A stretch of DNA of 37,401 nucleotides from Candidatus Iainarchaeum sp. (lineage in GTDB: Archaea; Iainarchaeota; Iainarchaeia; Iainarchaeales; DTGL01): positions 1-37,401 of the forward strand of contig JAGGVE010000028.1 of NCBI GenBank assembly GCA_021163505.1, read 5' to 3'. The translations under genes and the position numbers were made by a program. This document shows, one piece after another, positions 1 to 9,506 of the stretch. Under the pieces are notes generated by a model. That model did no database searches. It saw only the letters and a list, made by a program, of their open reading frames with translations, and had not been told where the DNA came from. Each line of letters opens with the position of its first letter. The stretch's first letter is position 1.

Positions 1-14
1 AAAAAAATGAAAAG
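1..14 (-). terminator. T-run terminator after 5S rRNA
   Basis: Read on the minus strand, the 5S rRNA end is followed at once by a short T-run, a few bases, and a run of seven Ts at the window edge. Archaeal RNA polymerase typically terminates on such T-runs without a hairpin. The window ends here, so the full extent is unseen. Confidence 0.5.
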
Positions 15-15
15 T

Positions 16-133
16 GATTGGCAGCGTGCAGGTCGCTCCGCTCAAAAGAGCAGTGCGAACCTAGCCCCTGCGAGGCTTAACTTCCGGGTTCGGGATGGGA
101 CCGGGTGTTTCCCTCGCGGTATGGCCGCCAATC
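16..133 (-). rRNA. rrf: 5S ribosomal RNA
   Basis: The minus strand reads as a complete 5S rRNA of about 118 nt. It has the hallmark CCCATCCCGAAC segment (loop C region), followed by GGAAGTTAAGC, and the 5' GATTGGCGGC pairs with the 3' GCTGCCAATC to close the terminal helix. The gene is isolated. Directly upstream on the same strand is the 3' end of the TBP gene, 55 bp away, not 23S rRNA, so this 5S has its own promoter or is unlinked from the large rRNA genes. Boundaries come from the terminal helix and may be off by 1-2 nt. Confidence 0.95.
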
Positions 134-154
134 AATATAAAAAATATTTGGAAA

Positions 155-168
155 ACTTTTAAAAACAT
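155..168 (-). promoter_or_regulatory. candidate box A for the 5S rRNA gene
   Basis: On the minus strand a TTTTTAAAAG stretch lies roughly 24-35 bp upstream of the 5S 5' end, the spacing expected for an archaeal TATA element. It supports independent transcription of the isolated 5S gene. Inferred from spacing and composition only. Confidence 0.4.
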
Positions 169-188
169 TCCAATATTGCTGCTTAATG

Positions 189-743
189 CTAGCTTCTCTT
201 GCGCTTTTTATTGAGCGCCTTTATCATGCGGGCCGCTTTATTCAAGCCTTTTTTAAGCAACGCTTCGGTTTTTGCTCCCGCACATATAAGCTTGCCGTTT
301 TTGAATAGAAGCAATGTGAGTTTTGGCTCATAGACTCTAACTATTGCGCCAGGGAATTGCTCTGGTTCATATTCAACATTGTCCAGAGCAAGCGCTGCTT
401 GGAACAAATCCACTTCCTGGTTAAGGCTTGCTGTAGCAACAAGGTTCACTATTGTGTATTTCACCCTACGAAGTGGCTTTATGCTCGGCTGTATTTCATG
501 TATTAGCTTTGAGGCCTTCTTTATACCTAACGCTATCTCATTTTCATTATCAGCGCCACTGCAAATTACCTTACCGTTTTTAAATAGAAGCATAGAAACC
601 TTGGGCTCTTTTAGTTTTAGAATTGCGCCAGGGAATTGCTCTGGTTCATACTCAATGTTTGGGCTGCTCATAGCCAAATTGTAAAGGTCTAGCGTCCCAT
701 TCAAGCTTGCAGACGCAACAAGGTTAACAATCCTGTACTTCAC
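189..743 (-). CDS. tbp: TATA-box-binding protein (TBP)
   Basis: TBP recruits TFB and RNA polymerase to box A promoters. The 184-residue protein is two direct repeats of the saddle fold, about residues 1-90 and 93-175. Each repeat has IVNLVA(S/T)ASLN, YEPEQFPGAI and LLLFKNGK(V/L)IC, the family signature, and the length is typical for archaeal TBP. The C-terminus is basic (KALNKKRKRS). The start codon is GTG at 743; a GAGGT motif lies 7 bases upstream. The two repeats are unusually alike: I count about 40 of 62 identical residues across the core, and they share a 29-nt identical DNA stretch. It stands alone between the 5S gene and a divergent ribosomal cluster. Confidence 0.97.
   Translation of the reverse strand: MKYRIVNLVASASLNGTLDLYNLAMSSPNIEYEPEQFPGAILKLKEPKVSMLLFKNGKVICSGADNENEIALGIKKASKLIHEIQPSIKPLRRVKYTIVNLVATASLNQEVDLFQAALALDNVEYEPEQFPGAIVRVYEPKLTLLLFKNGKLICAGAKTEALLKKGLNKAARMIKALNKKRKRS
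343..650 (-). repeat. internal direct duplication within TBP (29-nt exact match)
   Basis: Bases 343-371 and 622-650 are identical over 29 nt and encode the EPEQFPGAI segment in both halves of TBP. The two-repeat structure of TBP is ancient, so exact DNA identity between the halves is unexpected unless recent conversion or strong constraint keeps them alike. Confidence 0.8.
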
Positions 744-777
744 GTCAAAAACCTCGCAAGAGTTTTTATGTATGAAA

Positions 778-791
778 ATTATATATAAAAG
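778..791 (-). promoter_or_regulatory. box A of the TBP gene
   Basis: The minus strand has a TTTATATATAA element here. A start site about 26 bp downstream would fall near 758 and give a short leader of about 15 nt that still contains the GAGGT Shine-Dalgarno motif. This fits a leadered transcript. Confidence 0.5.
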
Positions 792-914
792 GAATATTGA
801 TTGGGAAAGCTTTTTAAACCCTTTTTAAACCTTTCGGATTTAAAACCCAAAAAATACTTGCGTAATTTTAAATGGAGTAAGAAAAAACTGCTGTTTAAAT
901 AGTTTTCTTTTGAA

Positions 915-926
915 AATTTATTTATT
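915..926 (+). promoter_or_regulatory. candidate box A of the rpl21e-rpoF-DUF655-ksgA cluster
   Basis: A TTTATTTAT stretch centred near 921 would place transcription start near 947. The leader then carries GGTGG (956-960) five bases before ATG at 966. This supports 966, not 954, as the rpl21e start. Confidence 0.4.
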
Positions 927-965
927 CTAAAATAGTATTGCTTAGCTGTAGGTATGGTGGTTAAA

Positions 966-1262
966 ATGGCGAATAGAAAAGCAAAAGGAATGAGAGCAAA
1001 AACAAGGCATAAGCTACAAAGCAGAGGAAAGGTAACTGTAAATAGGCTTCTTTTAAAGCCTGAAATAAATTCAACTGTGCAGATAAATATAGAAGCATCT
1101 GTGCAGAGAGCTATGCCACACCCACGTTACCAAGGTAGAACTGGTATTGTGGTTGGCTACTGCGGTGAAGCGGCGAAGGTTAAAATTGGCAAAGGGGAAA
1201 GCGCCAAGATGCTGATAGTGCACCCCGTACATTTAAAAGTGCTTGAAGGTGGTAAAAAATGA
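966..1262 (+). CDS. rpl21e: 50S ribosomal protein L21e
   Basis: A structural protein of the large ribosomal subunit, found in archaea and eukaryotes. The 98-residue product has the L21e pattern: a basic N-terminus (NRKAKGMRAKTRHKLQSRGK), then HPRYQGRTGIVVG and a C-terminal segment with HPVHLK. An in-frame ATG at 954 would add MVVK, but GGTGG lies five bases before ATG 966 and overlaps that upstream ATG, so 966 is preferred. Its stop overlaps the next start (ATGA at 1259-1262), indicating coupled translation with rpoF. The order L21e, RpoF, DUF655, KsgA is a well-known archaeal cluster. Confidence 0.95.
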   Translation: MANRKAKGMRAKTRHKLQSRGKVTVNRLLLKPEINSTVQINIEASVQRAMPHPRYQGRTGIVVGYCGEAAKVKIGKGESAKMLIVHPVHLKVLEGGKK

Positions 1263-1609
1263 TTGGTGAAGAGCTTCTAAGCAGAAAGCCTGTAACGCTT
1301 TCCAAAGTAAAAAATATTCTTAAAAAAAGAAAAGAGGAATCTGAGCTAACGTATGAACAAGAGGAAACACTAAAATATGCTAGTGCCTTTTGCAAAGTAA
1401 CTAAAAAGCAGCGAGATAAGATTATGGAAGAGCTTCTGAAGCTCGAAACAATAAATGAGGAGCTGGCTGTAAAAATAATCGATTTATTGCCACAAGAGAT
1501 AGAAATAATGAAAATATTACCTGAAAAGAAGAGTGAGGTAAAGGAAGAGGACCTTGTAGCAGCATTGGAGATAGTAAAAAGATACGGGCCAAAACCAAAA
1601 AAGAAATGA
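1259..1609 (+). CDS. rpoF: DNA-directed RNA polymerase subunit Rpo4 (RpoF)
   Basis: Rpo4 pairs with Rpo7 to form the stalk of archaeal RNA polymerase, equivalent to Rpb4 in eukaryotes. The 116-residue, all-helical, highly charged sequence begins MIGEELLSRKPVTLSKVKNI and ends with an EEDLVAALEIVKRY helix and a basic tail, as in the family. It overlaps rpl21e by four bases and is followed six bases later by the DUF655 gene. Identification rests on sequence pattern and the diagnostic neighbourhood. Confidence 0.93.
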   Translation: MIGEELLSRKPVTLSKVKNILKKRKEESELTYEQEETLKYASAFCKVTKKQRDKIMEELLKLETINEELAVKIIDLLPQEIEIMKILPEKKSEVKEEDLVAALEIVKRYGPKPKKK

Positions 1610-1615
1610 TGTAAT

Positions 1616-2182
1616 ATGAGCGAAGAAAGAACTTTAATGGAAGAATTTGCACTAGTGCTAGATTATTTACCTAGAGGAAAGCATGGACTAAAGGACGAAC
1701 CAACAGCGTTAGTTATTGGCACAAAATATTTCACGCTACTAGAGGTAATCCCAAACAAGGAGCTGAAAATATTCGAAAAAGTTTATATAGGAAAGGAAAA
1801 TAGAGATAAGATAAAATTCATAAAGAGGCGCATAAGCTACGATGAACTCACAGCTGCTGCACAAGCAGAGCTTGAAGCGGCTGTGGAAAAGATTGTAAAG
1901 GAAAACCCCAAAAGATTTTTAGATTTCTACAATAATGCGCAGCCAATAACCATAAGGATGCACCAGCTTGAGCTATTGCCTGGCTTAGGTAAGAAGCACT
2001 TGGTTGACATATTAGAAGAAAGGGAAAAGAAGCCGTTTGAATCATTTGAGGATATTGAAAAGCGCGTTCCCTTAATGCCAGATCCGTTAAAAGCAATAAT
2101 AAAGCGCATCATTGAGGAAATACAGGGACCTGAACAAAAGCACTATCTATTTGTAAGACCGCACAGGAAAAAAAGGTTTTAG
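1616..2182 (+). CDS. DUF655 family protein with helix-hairpin-helix motif
   Basis: An archaeal conserved protein of 188 residues whose biochemical role is not established. It starts with EFALVLDYLPRGK and an OB-like beta-rich half (about residues 10-75). A helix-hairpin-helix motif follows around residues 117-133 (LELLPGLGKKHL), suggesting nucleic acid binding, and the tail is basic (PHRKKRF). It lies between rpoF and ksgA, its standard place in archaea, which hints at a role in ribosome biogenesis or transcription-translation coupling. The family assignment is firm; the role is inference. Confidence 0.9.
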   Translation: MSEERTLMEEFALVLDYLPRGKHGLKDEPTALVIGTKYFTLLEVIPNKELKIFEKVYIGKENRDKIKFIKRRISYDELTAAAQAELEAAVEKIVKENPKRFLDFYNNAQPITIRMHQLELLPGLGKKHLVDILEEREKKPFESFEDIEKRVPLMPDPLKAIIKRIIEEIQGPEQKHYLFVRPHRKKRF

Positions 2183-2189
2183 TGGGAAT

Positions 2190-3023
2190 ATGAGCCTTTT
2201 TATAGAACTGACCGAATTAATGGCGAAATATAGATTTAGACCTAGGAAGAAGCTGGCGCAGAACTTTTTAACAGATGAAAAGGTAATTCAGAGGATGGTT
2301 ACTGCAGCAGAGCTTAACGAAAAAGACAAAGTGCTGGAAATAGGCGCAGGCACAGGCTTTTTAACCAGAAAATTACAAAAGCATTGCAGTGTGATAGCTA
2401 TTGAATATGACGAAACACTTTGCGAACTCCTTCAAAATGAGCTTGCAAAGGACAATTTAGAATTAATATGCGGGGATTTCCTCAAGGTCGAGCTTCCTGA
2501 TTTTAATAAAATAGTTTCAACACCACCTTACCATATAAGTAAAAAAATTATGATAAAACTTTTAAAGCACGGTTTTGAGTTAGCGGTGCTGGCGTTTCAG
2601 GAAGAATTTGTGGAAAAGCTAACTGCATTGCCGGGCTTTCCTCAGTACGGCGCGTTGAGCGTTCTCACACAATATAAAACAAATCCGAAAGTGATAGGCA
2701 AAATTGAACCAAAGGCTTTTTTTCCGAAACCGAAAAGCAGATCAAGAATAGTTAAATTGGAAAAAAACGAAAGAAAAAATAAAGCTGTTAATGAGCTCTT
2801 ATTTTTCCGATTTGTTGAAGAGCTCTTTAGGCACAGGAATAAAAATTTAAGTAACGCTATATCGTGCTCAAGGGAGTTTTTGAGCAAAAAGCTTGGAATT
2901 GGAACGAAACAAGGGATTGAAATACTGCATAGCTTTGAGCTTGAGAAGAAAGTGGCGCTGATTGAAGTTGAAGAGTTTATTCAGATGTTTAATGCGCTTT
3001 ATGAGTGCTCTGAGAGCGCTTAG
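2190..3023 (+). CDS. ksgA: 16S rRNA dimethyladenosine transferase KsgA/Dim1
   Basis: KsgA dimethylates two adjacent adenosines in the 3' terminal hairpin of 16S rRNA, using S-adenosylmethionine, late in small-subunit assembly. The 277-residue protein shows QNFLTD at about 25-30, the SAM motif LEIGAGTGFLT at 49-59, acidic E72, GDF at 95-97, and the typical AFQEEFVEKL and FFPKPKSRSRIV segments. The catalytic motif IV, usually NLPY, reads TPPY at 111-114, so the Asn that contacts the target base is absent. The rest is intact, so either the lineage tolerates this or activity is altered. The 3' end overlaps the convergent gene by 35 bases. Confidence 0.93.
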   Translation: MSLFIELTELMAKYRFRPRKKLAQNFLTDEKVIQRMVTAAELNEKDKVLEIGAGTGFLTRKLQKHCSVIAIEYDETLCELLQNELAKDNLELICGDFLKVELPDFNKIVSTPPYHISKKIMIKLLKHGFELAVLAFQEEFVEKLTALPGFPQYGALSVLTQYKTNPKVIGKIEPKAFFPKPKSRSRIVKLEKNERKNKAVNELLFFRFVEELFRHRNKNLSNAISCSREFLSKKLGIGTKQGIEILHSFELEKKVALIEVEEFIQMFNALYECSESA

Positions 3024-3432
3024 AGAACCTTATAAAAGCGAGCACAACAAGTGGAATTATAAAAACTAGCAGAGAATGATTCTCTGGGACAAAAAGAGCT
3101 ATTATGGGACTAACATTAACATATTTATAGAAAACGCATGGGCTACAGGGCGTAGCATTTAAAGATGCTTTTATTTTGTAAATCCCCGGTGAAAGCGTAC
3201 TTGCATTAGCTGTATTACCACATGCCAAATTCGGATTGGAATAAACTGGTGTTGTTTCATCTTCTTCAGAATAAATCTCTAAAGAAACCGTACCTGGATC
3301 CTTGCATTCAACTGTAACTTCCAACGGCGTGCTTTCATCTACGGGTTCTGCCTTAATATCTATAATTCCGTTAAGCGCTTGCACGTACGTAAATAAAAGA
3401 AAAAATAAAGCCAATATAGCCATCCTTTTCAT
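2989..3432 (-). CDS. small secreted/membrane-anchored protein, unknown function
   Basis: I do not recognise a family. The 147-residue sequence begins with a signal peptide (MKRMAILALFFLLFTYVQA). A short beta-rich ectodomain of about 90 residues follows, with two cysteine pairs, one of them CSPC near residue 97. One membrane segment (about 118-133) precedes a short basic tail. This predicts a small cell-surface domain held by a C-terminal anchor. It overlaps the 3' end of ksgA by 35 bases. It may belong with the other anchored surface proteins in this window, but I see no clear similarity. Confidence 0.75.
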   Translation of the reverse strand: MKRMAILALFFLLFTYVQALNGIIDIKAEPVDESTPLEVTVECKDPGTVSLEIYSEEDETTPVYSNPNLACGNTANASTLSPGIYKIKASLNATPCSPCVFYKYVNVSPIIALFVPENHSLLVFIIPLVVLAFIRFSKRSQSTHKAH

Positions 3433-3485
3433 TTCGGAAACCCTTACTGATTTATTCCCTTTTTATATTTAAAACTAATCATTCG

Positions 3486-5006
3486 TTAGATTATTTTCTT
3501 TAATATTATTTTGCTCAATCTTACTCCAGAGCTTCTTTTTGCTTCTCTAACCGCGAGCGCAAGCTTCCTTTTATTTTCTGCAAATATTGTGTAGAGAACA
3601 TCGCTTTTTGAAACCTCATCGCCGGGTTCAACATTCAATAAAACACCCGCTTTTTTGTCGTAAGGCGCGCCTGCGAGCCTTGCTATATCAATTAAGCGTC
3701 TTACATCTATGCGCGCAATTTCGCCTTCGCGCTTAGCAGTTATTTTCTCTTTGTAAGGAGCTGACTTTATCTGCTTCGAGCTCGAAATCCGCCCGCCTTG
3801 TGCTTTAATTATCTGTTTCATCTTCTTAAGGGCCTTTCCAGATTTTAATATCTTCTTTGCGTAATTAAACCCCTGGCCGCGTTTCACTTTGCCTACAAGC
3901 TCGAAAAGAACGCCAGCGAGCTCACAGCTTTTCTGTGCTAAAGAATCAAAGCACTTGCCCTCAAGTATTCGCATTGCGTGCTTTGCTTCCAATGCTGGAC
4001 CAAACGCTGGCCCGGAAGGCTGGTTGCCATCAGTTAAAACTGCTTCGATATGCATCCCAAGGCGTCTTCCAACAGCTATAAACTTCTCAGCAAGTAGTTC
4101 GCCTTGCTTGCTGTCTTCTATTTTAAGCCCGGGCCCAACAGGAATATCAATAACAACATATTTAGAGCTAACAGATGCCTTCTTCGCAAGAACGCTTGCG
4201 ATTATCTGCCCTTGAGGGTTTAGCGAGAGCGGATATTCAACCTTAATAATTTTTTCATCAACAGGCGCTAAGTTAAGGGCACCGCCCCAGCATATTACTG
4301 CGCCAATTTTCTCAGTTATTTCTTTTATCTGCTCAACATCAAGGCAAACATTTGCAAGCACTTCCATTGCATCAGCCGTGCCTGCGGCTGAAGTTATTGA
4401 CCGCGAGGAAGTTTTTGGTATGTACAAGCCTGCAGAAGCCACTATGGGCACTATAACCATCGTAGCCCTACCATTTATACCGCCAATAGAATGTTTGTCA
4501 ACAATTGGCGAAACATCAAACTTAATCCTCTTTCCATTTTCAACAAGCGCTTTTGTCATTGCAATAGTTTCAGCCATGTTGTAGCCATGTATATAAACAG
4601 CACTCATGAATGCTCCTGCCTCAACATCGCTCAACCTGTTTCGATCTAAATCGCTTACAATTGTTTTGATTTCCGCTTCGCTGAGCGCTTTACCTAAAAT
4701 TTTCTTCTTTATATACTCCACACTTTTTGGCCGTTCAACTGCGCGCACCTCCAAAGCATGAGTACCCTTTACCTTTAGCTCATTGATTGTATCTTCAAAC
4801 AGGCCCAGCTCTTCAGCAGAGACCATAGAATCGGTAACATCAACTATTGCAATTATCCTCTTCTTTATCTCTGGATTTTTTATTTCGATTCTGTCAAGCG
4901 GAAAGATGCCAAGTTGCCTTGCAATATTCTCGTGAATTATAGCAATCGGCTTGCCAGCCCTAATGGGCAATGCTTTAGGCTTTAAGCTGAGAGTAAAACC
5001 ATCCAC
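3486..5006 (-). CDS. deoA: AMP phosphorylase (archaeal thymidine-phosphorylase family)
   Basis: Catalyses phosphorolysis of nucleoside 5'-monophosphates to base and ribose 1,5-bisphosphate, the entry step of the archaeal AMP pathway that normally continues through R15P isomerase and type III RuBisCO (neither is in this window). The 506 residues include the N-terminal domain of about 85 residues that separates archaeal AMP phosphorylases from bacterial thymidine phosphorylases. The conserved DKHSIGG and KTSSRSITSAAGTADAMEVL motifs follow, then a C-terminal domain. The segment after DKHSIGG reads INGRAT rather than the more usual G(D/N)KT. Start ATG 5006 is preceded by GGTGGT. It lies just downstream of pyrBIC, on the same strand after an 85-bp gap. 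Confidence 0.93.
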   Translation of the reverse strand: MDGFTLSLKPKALPIRAGKPIAIIHENIARQLGIFPLDRIEIKNPEIKKRIIAIVDVTDSMVSAEELGLFEDTINELKVKGTHALEVRAVERPKSVEYIKKKILGKALSEAEIKTIVSDLDRNRLSDVEAGAFMSAVYIHGYNMAETIAMTKALVENGKRIKFDVSPIVDKHSIGGINGRATMVIVPIVASAGLYIPKTSSRSITSAAGTADAMEVLANVCLDVEQIKEITEKIGAVICWGGALNLAPVDEKIIKVEYPLSLNPQGQIIASVLAKKASVSSKYVVIDIPVGPGLKIEDSKQGELLAEKFIAVGRRLGMHIEAVLTDGNQPSGPAFGPALEAKHAMRILEGKCFDSLAQKSCELAGVLFELVGKVKRGQGFNYAKKILKSGKALKKMKQIIKAQGGRISSSKQIKSAPYKEKITAKREGEIARIDVRRLIDIARLAGAPYDKKAGVLLNVEPGDEVSKSDVLYTIFAENKRKLALAVREAKRSSGVRLSKIILKKII

Positions 5007-5091
5007 AGTACCACCAATTGCAAAAGTTATTTCTATTAGAAATAGTTTCTTTTTGTTTAAAAAACTATTGTAGCTCGCGATTTTATGAAAC

Positions 5092-6426
5092 TTACTTGGA
5101 GCAAAAAACCCCGAATAAATTTCTGCCTTTTACCGCTTCGACAAATTCGCCACTATCGAAGCAGAGCGTGCCTCTAACGATTGTTTTTTCCACCACTCCT
5201 TTCACTCTGCGATTTTCAAATGGGCTAAAACCACACTTAGTATGCAGATCGCGTGCACCAATTCTTTGCTCTCGCTTTAAATCCACTATGCAAAAATCTG
5301 CGTCACAGCCGATATCAATCTTTCCCTTAGTTTTAAGCCCAAAAATTCTTGCTGGGTTTTTACAGCAGCAATTAAAAATGGTTTCAAGCGAGAGCAGTTT
5401 GCGGTTGTGAGCATCAAGGAGCAAAGGCAGCATAGTTTCTATACCTGGGATTCCTGATGGTGCTTCTTCATAAGCCCTTTGCTTTTCTTTAATGGCATGC
5501 GGAGCATGATCTGTTTCAATCACATCAATCATTCCAGAATTTAGCGCCTGCCATAAAGCTTTCCTATCAGCGCTTGTTTTTATAGAAGGATTCACCTTTG
5601 CGATATTGCCTAGCTTCTCAACATCTTTATTTGTTAGAAAAAGATGGTGCGGCGTAACCCCGCAGGAAAATCGCAGGCGCTTTAATTTTGCATCCTTCAA
5701 AACTTTAAGCCCTGCCGCGCTTGAAATATGGCATATATGCAAAAACGCATTTGTTTGCTCTGCAAATTTTAGTACCCTTTCTATTGCAACCGCTTCAGCG
5801 TTGGCGCTTCTTATTTCGTGATGGTAGCACAGAGAATATTTATTGCGCTGCTTAGCTAAACTAATGTTCTTCTTTATTATTGATTCGTCCTCAGCATGGA
5901 CAGCAATAACTTTTCCCAAGCGAGCGGCTTTTCTGAATACTTTGAACATCAGGTTAGGACTATCTAAAACCATATCCCCTGTTGTTGAAGCCATATAAAG
6001 TTTGAACGCCGCAAAGTTTGGAGTGATTTTTTCATCCAGCTCAATGCTATCAGTTGAGGCACCCAAATAGAAACCATAATCCACGCTTGCGTTCTTAGAA
6101 ACTATTTCTTCTTTCATACCGAGGGTTTTTTCGCTACAAATAGCAGGCGTATTATTTGGCATATCCAGCACAGTGGTAATGCCGCCATGCAAAGCTGCTC
6201 TGCTCGCGTGCACCCAATCTTCTTTGTACTCTGCGCCAGGAGTTCTGAAATGCACATGCACATCAATCAAACCGGGAAAAACCAGCTTGTGAGAACAATC
6301 TATTTTTTGTTCGCCTTCGAGGCCTTTGCCTAATGCAACAATCTTTCCAGAATCAACGCCTATATCAAAAGAAGTGAGCTTGCCTCTGTAAAAGGTCTTG
6401 CATGATTTCAGGACAAGCTCATGCAT
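5092..6426 (-). CDS. pyrC: dihydroorotase
   Basis: Cyclises carbamoyl-aspartate to dihydroorotate, step three of pyrimidine synthesis. The 444 residues form an amidohydrolase barrel. Metal ligands are DVHVHFR (H57, H59), the Lys of AAFKLYMAS (carbamylated in this class), VHAED and HICHIS histidines, and the ETDHAPH aspartate. The length matches type I dihydroorotases. Start ATG 6426 falls one base after the pyrI stop, so it is the last gene of pyrB-pyrI-pyrC and probably translationally coupled. Confidence 0.96.
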   Translation of the reverse strand: MHELVLKSCKTFYRGKLTSFDIGVDSGKIVALGKGLEGEQKIDCSHKLVFPGLIDVHVHFRTPGAEYKEDWVHASRAALHGGITTVLDMPNNTPAICSEKTLGMKEEIVSKNASVDYGFYLGASTDSIELDEKITPNFAAFKLYMASTTGDMVLDSPNLMFKVFRKAARLGKVIAVHAEDESIIKKNISLAKQRNKYSLCYHHEIRSANAEAVAIERVLKFAEQTNAFLHICHISSAAGLKVLKDAKLKRLRFSCGVTPHHLFLTNKDVEKLGNIAKVNPSIKTSADRKALWQALNSGMIDVIETDHAPHAIKEKQRAYEEAPSGIPGIETMLPLLLDAHNRKLLSLETIFNCCCKNPARIFGLKTKGKIDIGCDADFCIVDLKREQRIGARDLHTKCGFSPFENRRVKGVVEKTIVRGTLCFDSGEFVEAVKGRNLFGVFCSK

Positions 6427-6427
6427 C

Positions 6428-7890
<1,463 letters not shown>

Positions 7891-7920
7891 TTAGCATTTT
7901 GAACATATGCTCATTATTAA

Positions 7921-9213
7921 TTAGAGGAATTCTAAAGTACGCTTTGCATTGAGCTCACCGCGAAGGTTTTGCGGCATTAGCTCAATGGCTTTTTCTCTTC
8001 CAAGATTGCCTAAAAGCCAGGAAAGTTTTATAAAGGCAGTTTCGCTTAGCATATCGCCTAAAAAGATCACACCAAGGTTTTTCAATTTTCGGCCGGTTGT
8101 ATATACATTTGGATTCACCGTTCCAAAAATGCATTGCGTAGTGATGCAAACAACGCAACCAGAATCAATCAAGGATTTAAGCGCTTTGAAGTTCTCCCTG
8201 TTTCCACCAGCAGTAATACCCAAGTGTCCTAAACCAGTGCCTTCAATAATAAGTCCTTTGTATTTCTCTTTTTCAAAGAATTCAATTTCCTCTGCAAGCA
8301 TATTTGGCCTTGCTTTTAATATTGCAACCTTTTCCTCAAATTTATCGTAAATCTTAAGTTTACCGCTCACTCGCTTTGGATAATTGCTTAGGTAATTGAT
8401 GCCTTGTGCGCTTACCTCGGCAATGGGCTTAGCGTTTACCGCTTTGAATGCATCTCTTCGCGAGCTGTGTAGCTTTCTAACCTTGGTCCCTGGCAGAATA
8501 TGGCATTTATTATCATTGATATTTGCGTGCATGCATATCGCAACACCAGCAAAATCGGTATTGGCTATAAAGCGTGCAGCATTAATTAGGTTTAGAGCAG
8601 CATCACTGCTTGGCCTATCGCTACTCCGCTGTGCGCCTACAAACACTATTGGTTTTGGCAGATTCTCAAAAATAAAAGAGAGTGCGCTAGCTGCATAATG
8701 CATTGTATCTGTGCCGTGCGTAACAATTATGCCCTTAGCGTTGCCCTCTAGTTCATGCTTCAATGCTCTTGCAAGCTTTGAGTAATGTTCAAAACGCATA
8801 TCCTCTGAAAAGATATTCGAAAATAGAAAAGATTTTATCTGTGCTATACTAAGCAGCTCTGGCACGCTATTTATTAAATCGCTTGCTTCAAAACTTGGTG
8901 AAACTCCGCCAGTGGTATAATCGACTCTGCTTGCAATAGTGCCACCGGTATGCACTATAGTTACCAACGGTAAAGAATGGTTCTGCTCTAACTTAGCAAC
9001 CTTTGGCTTGATAGGCTTCCTGCCTTTGCTTAGCACTTCAATCTTCTCTATAAGCGCAGGGTTGAAACCTGCATTGTAACCATTGTCAAGCTTCAGTTCC
9101 AAAAAGTCGTGAGAAGGAAGAACATAGCCTACAAACTCATTGCCATGAACCTTTACCCTTACCCTGTGCCCTATCTCAATACTGTGTTTTTTGAGGAATC
9201 TGCTTGCCTTCAT
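7921..9213 (-). CDS. gatD: Glu-tRNA(Gln) amidotransferase subunit D
   Basis: GatD is the asparaginase-like subunit of the archaeal GatDE complex; it releases ammonia from an amide donor so GatE can convert Glu-tRNA(Gln) to Gln-tRNA(Gln). The 430 residues have the GatD-specific N-terminal beta domain (about 1-75), then the asparaginase motifs HTGGTIAS (about 88-95) and THGTDTMHY, and later GTGLGHLG and CITTQCIFGTVNPNVY. The N-terminal domain and length separate GatD from plain asparaginases. GatE is not in the window. It is the last gene after the ligase and a small membrane protein, 26 bp downstream of the latter. Confidence 0.95.
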   Translation of the reverse strand: MKASRFLKKHSIEIGHRVRVKVHGNEFVGYVLPSHDFLELKLDNGYNAGFNPALIEKIEVLSKGRKPIKPKVAKLEQNHSLPLVTIVHTGGTIASRVDYTTGGVSPSFEASDLINSVPELLSIAQIKSFLFSNIFSEDMRFEHYSKLARALKHELEGNAKGIIVTHGTDTMHYAASALSFIFENLPKPIVFVGAQRSSDRPSSDAALNLINAARFIANTDFAGVAICMHANINDNKCHILPGTKVRKLHSSRRDAFKAVNAKPIAEVSAQGINYLSNYPKRVSGKLKIYDKFEEKVAILKARPNMLAEEIEFFEKEKYKGLIIEGTGLGHLGITAGGNRENFKALKSLIDSGCVVCITTQCIFGTVNPNVYTTGRKLKNLGVIFLGDMLSETAFIKLSWLLGNLGREKAIELMPQNLRGELNAKRTLEFL

Positions 9214-9239
9214 CTTTTGGATTAAGGCAAAAAAGATTT

Positions 9240-9506
9240 TTAATTAGTTCTCCTGCGCTTCTTTTTGGGTATTGGGGTTTTTGCAGCTATTGAAAACTCA
9301 AGCTGCAACAACCAGGTGAGAAGCGTGGTTATAAAGCTTGTGAGCGCAAACACAAACAATAGCTCAAGCCATCTATCGGTTCTGAAAAAGAAGTTTGTCA
9401 TTTGTGTACTCCAAATTCGGAAACGAAACATCCCATAAACAACAATCACAAAGCTCACAATAAAAATAAGCGCTCTTTCAAGCAGATTTAGTTTTCTTCC
9501 AAGCAT
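9240..9506 (-). CDS. small two-pass membrane protein, unknown function
   Basis: 88 residues with two hydrophobic segments (about 10-28 and 47-70) and a strongly basic C-terminus (KKKRRRTN), predicting two membrane spans with the tail in the cytoplasm. I recognise no family. Its ATG shares one base with the DNA ligase stop codon (TAATG arrangement), so it is translated from the ligase mRNA, and gatD follows 26 bp later. The coupling argues it is a real gene; function is unknown. Confidence 0.75.
   Translation of the reverse strand: MLGRKLNLLERALIFIVSFVIVVYGMFRFRIWSTQMTNFFFRTDRWLELLFVFALTSFITTLLTWLLQLEFSIAAKTPIPKKKRRRTN

Noticed and set aside
2989-3023. The 35-base overlap of ksgA and the convergent surface-protein gene as evidence that one is false
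   Set aside because: KsgA is certain, and the other has a convincing signal peptide and membrane anchor. Several other convergent pairs here also overlap by a few bases.
3889-4215. Opposite-strand open frames over deoA, gatD, pyrC and other genes
   Set aside because: They are antisense shadows of clear enzymes with no independent signals.
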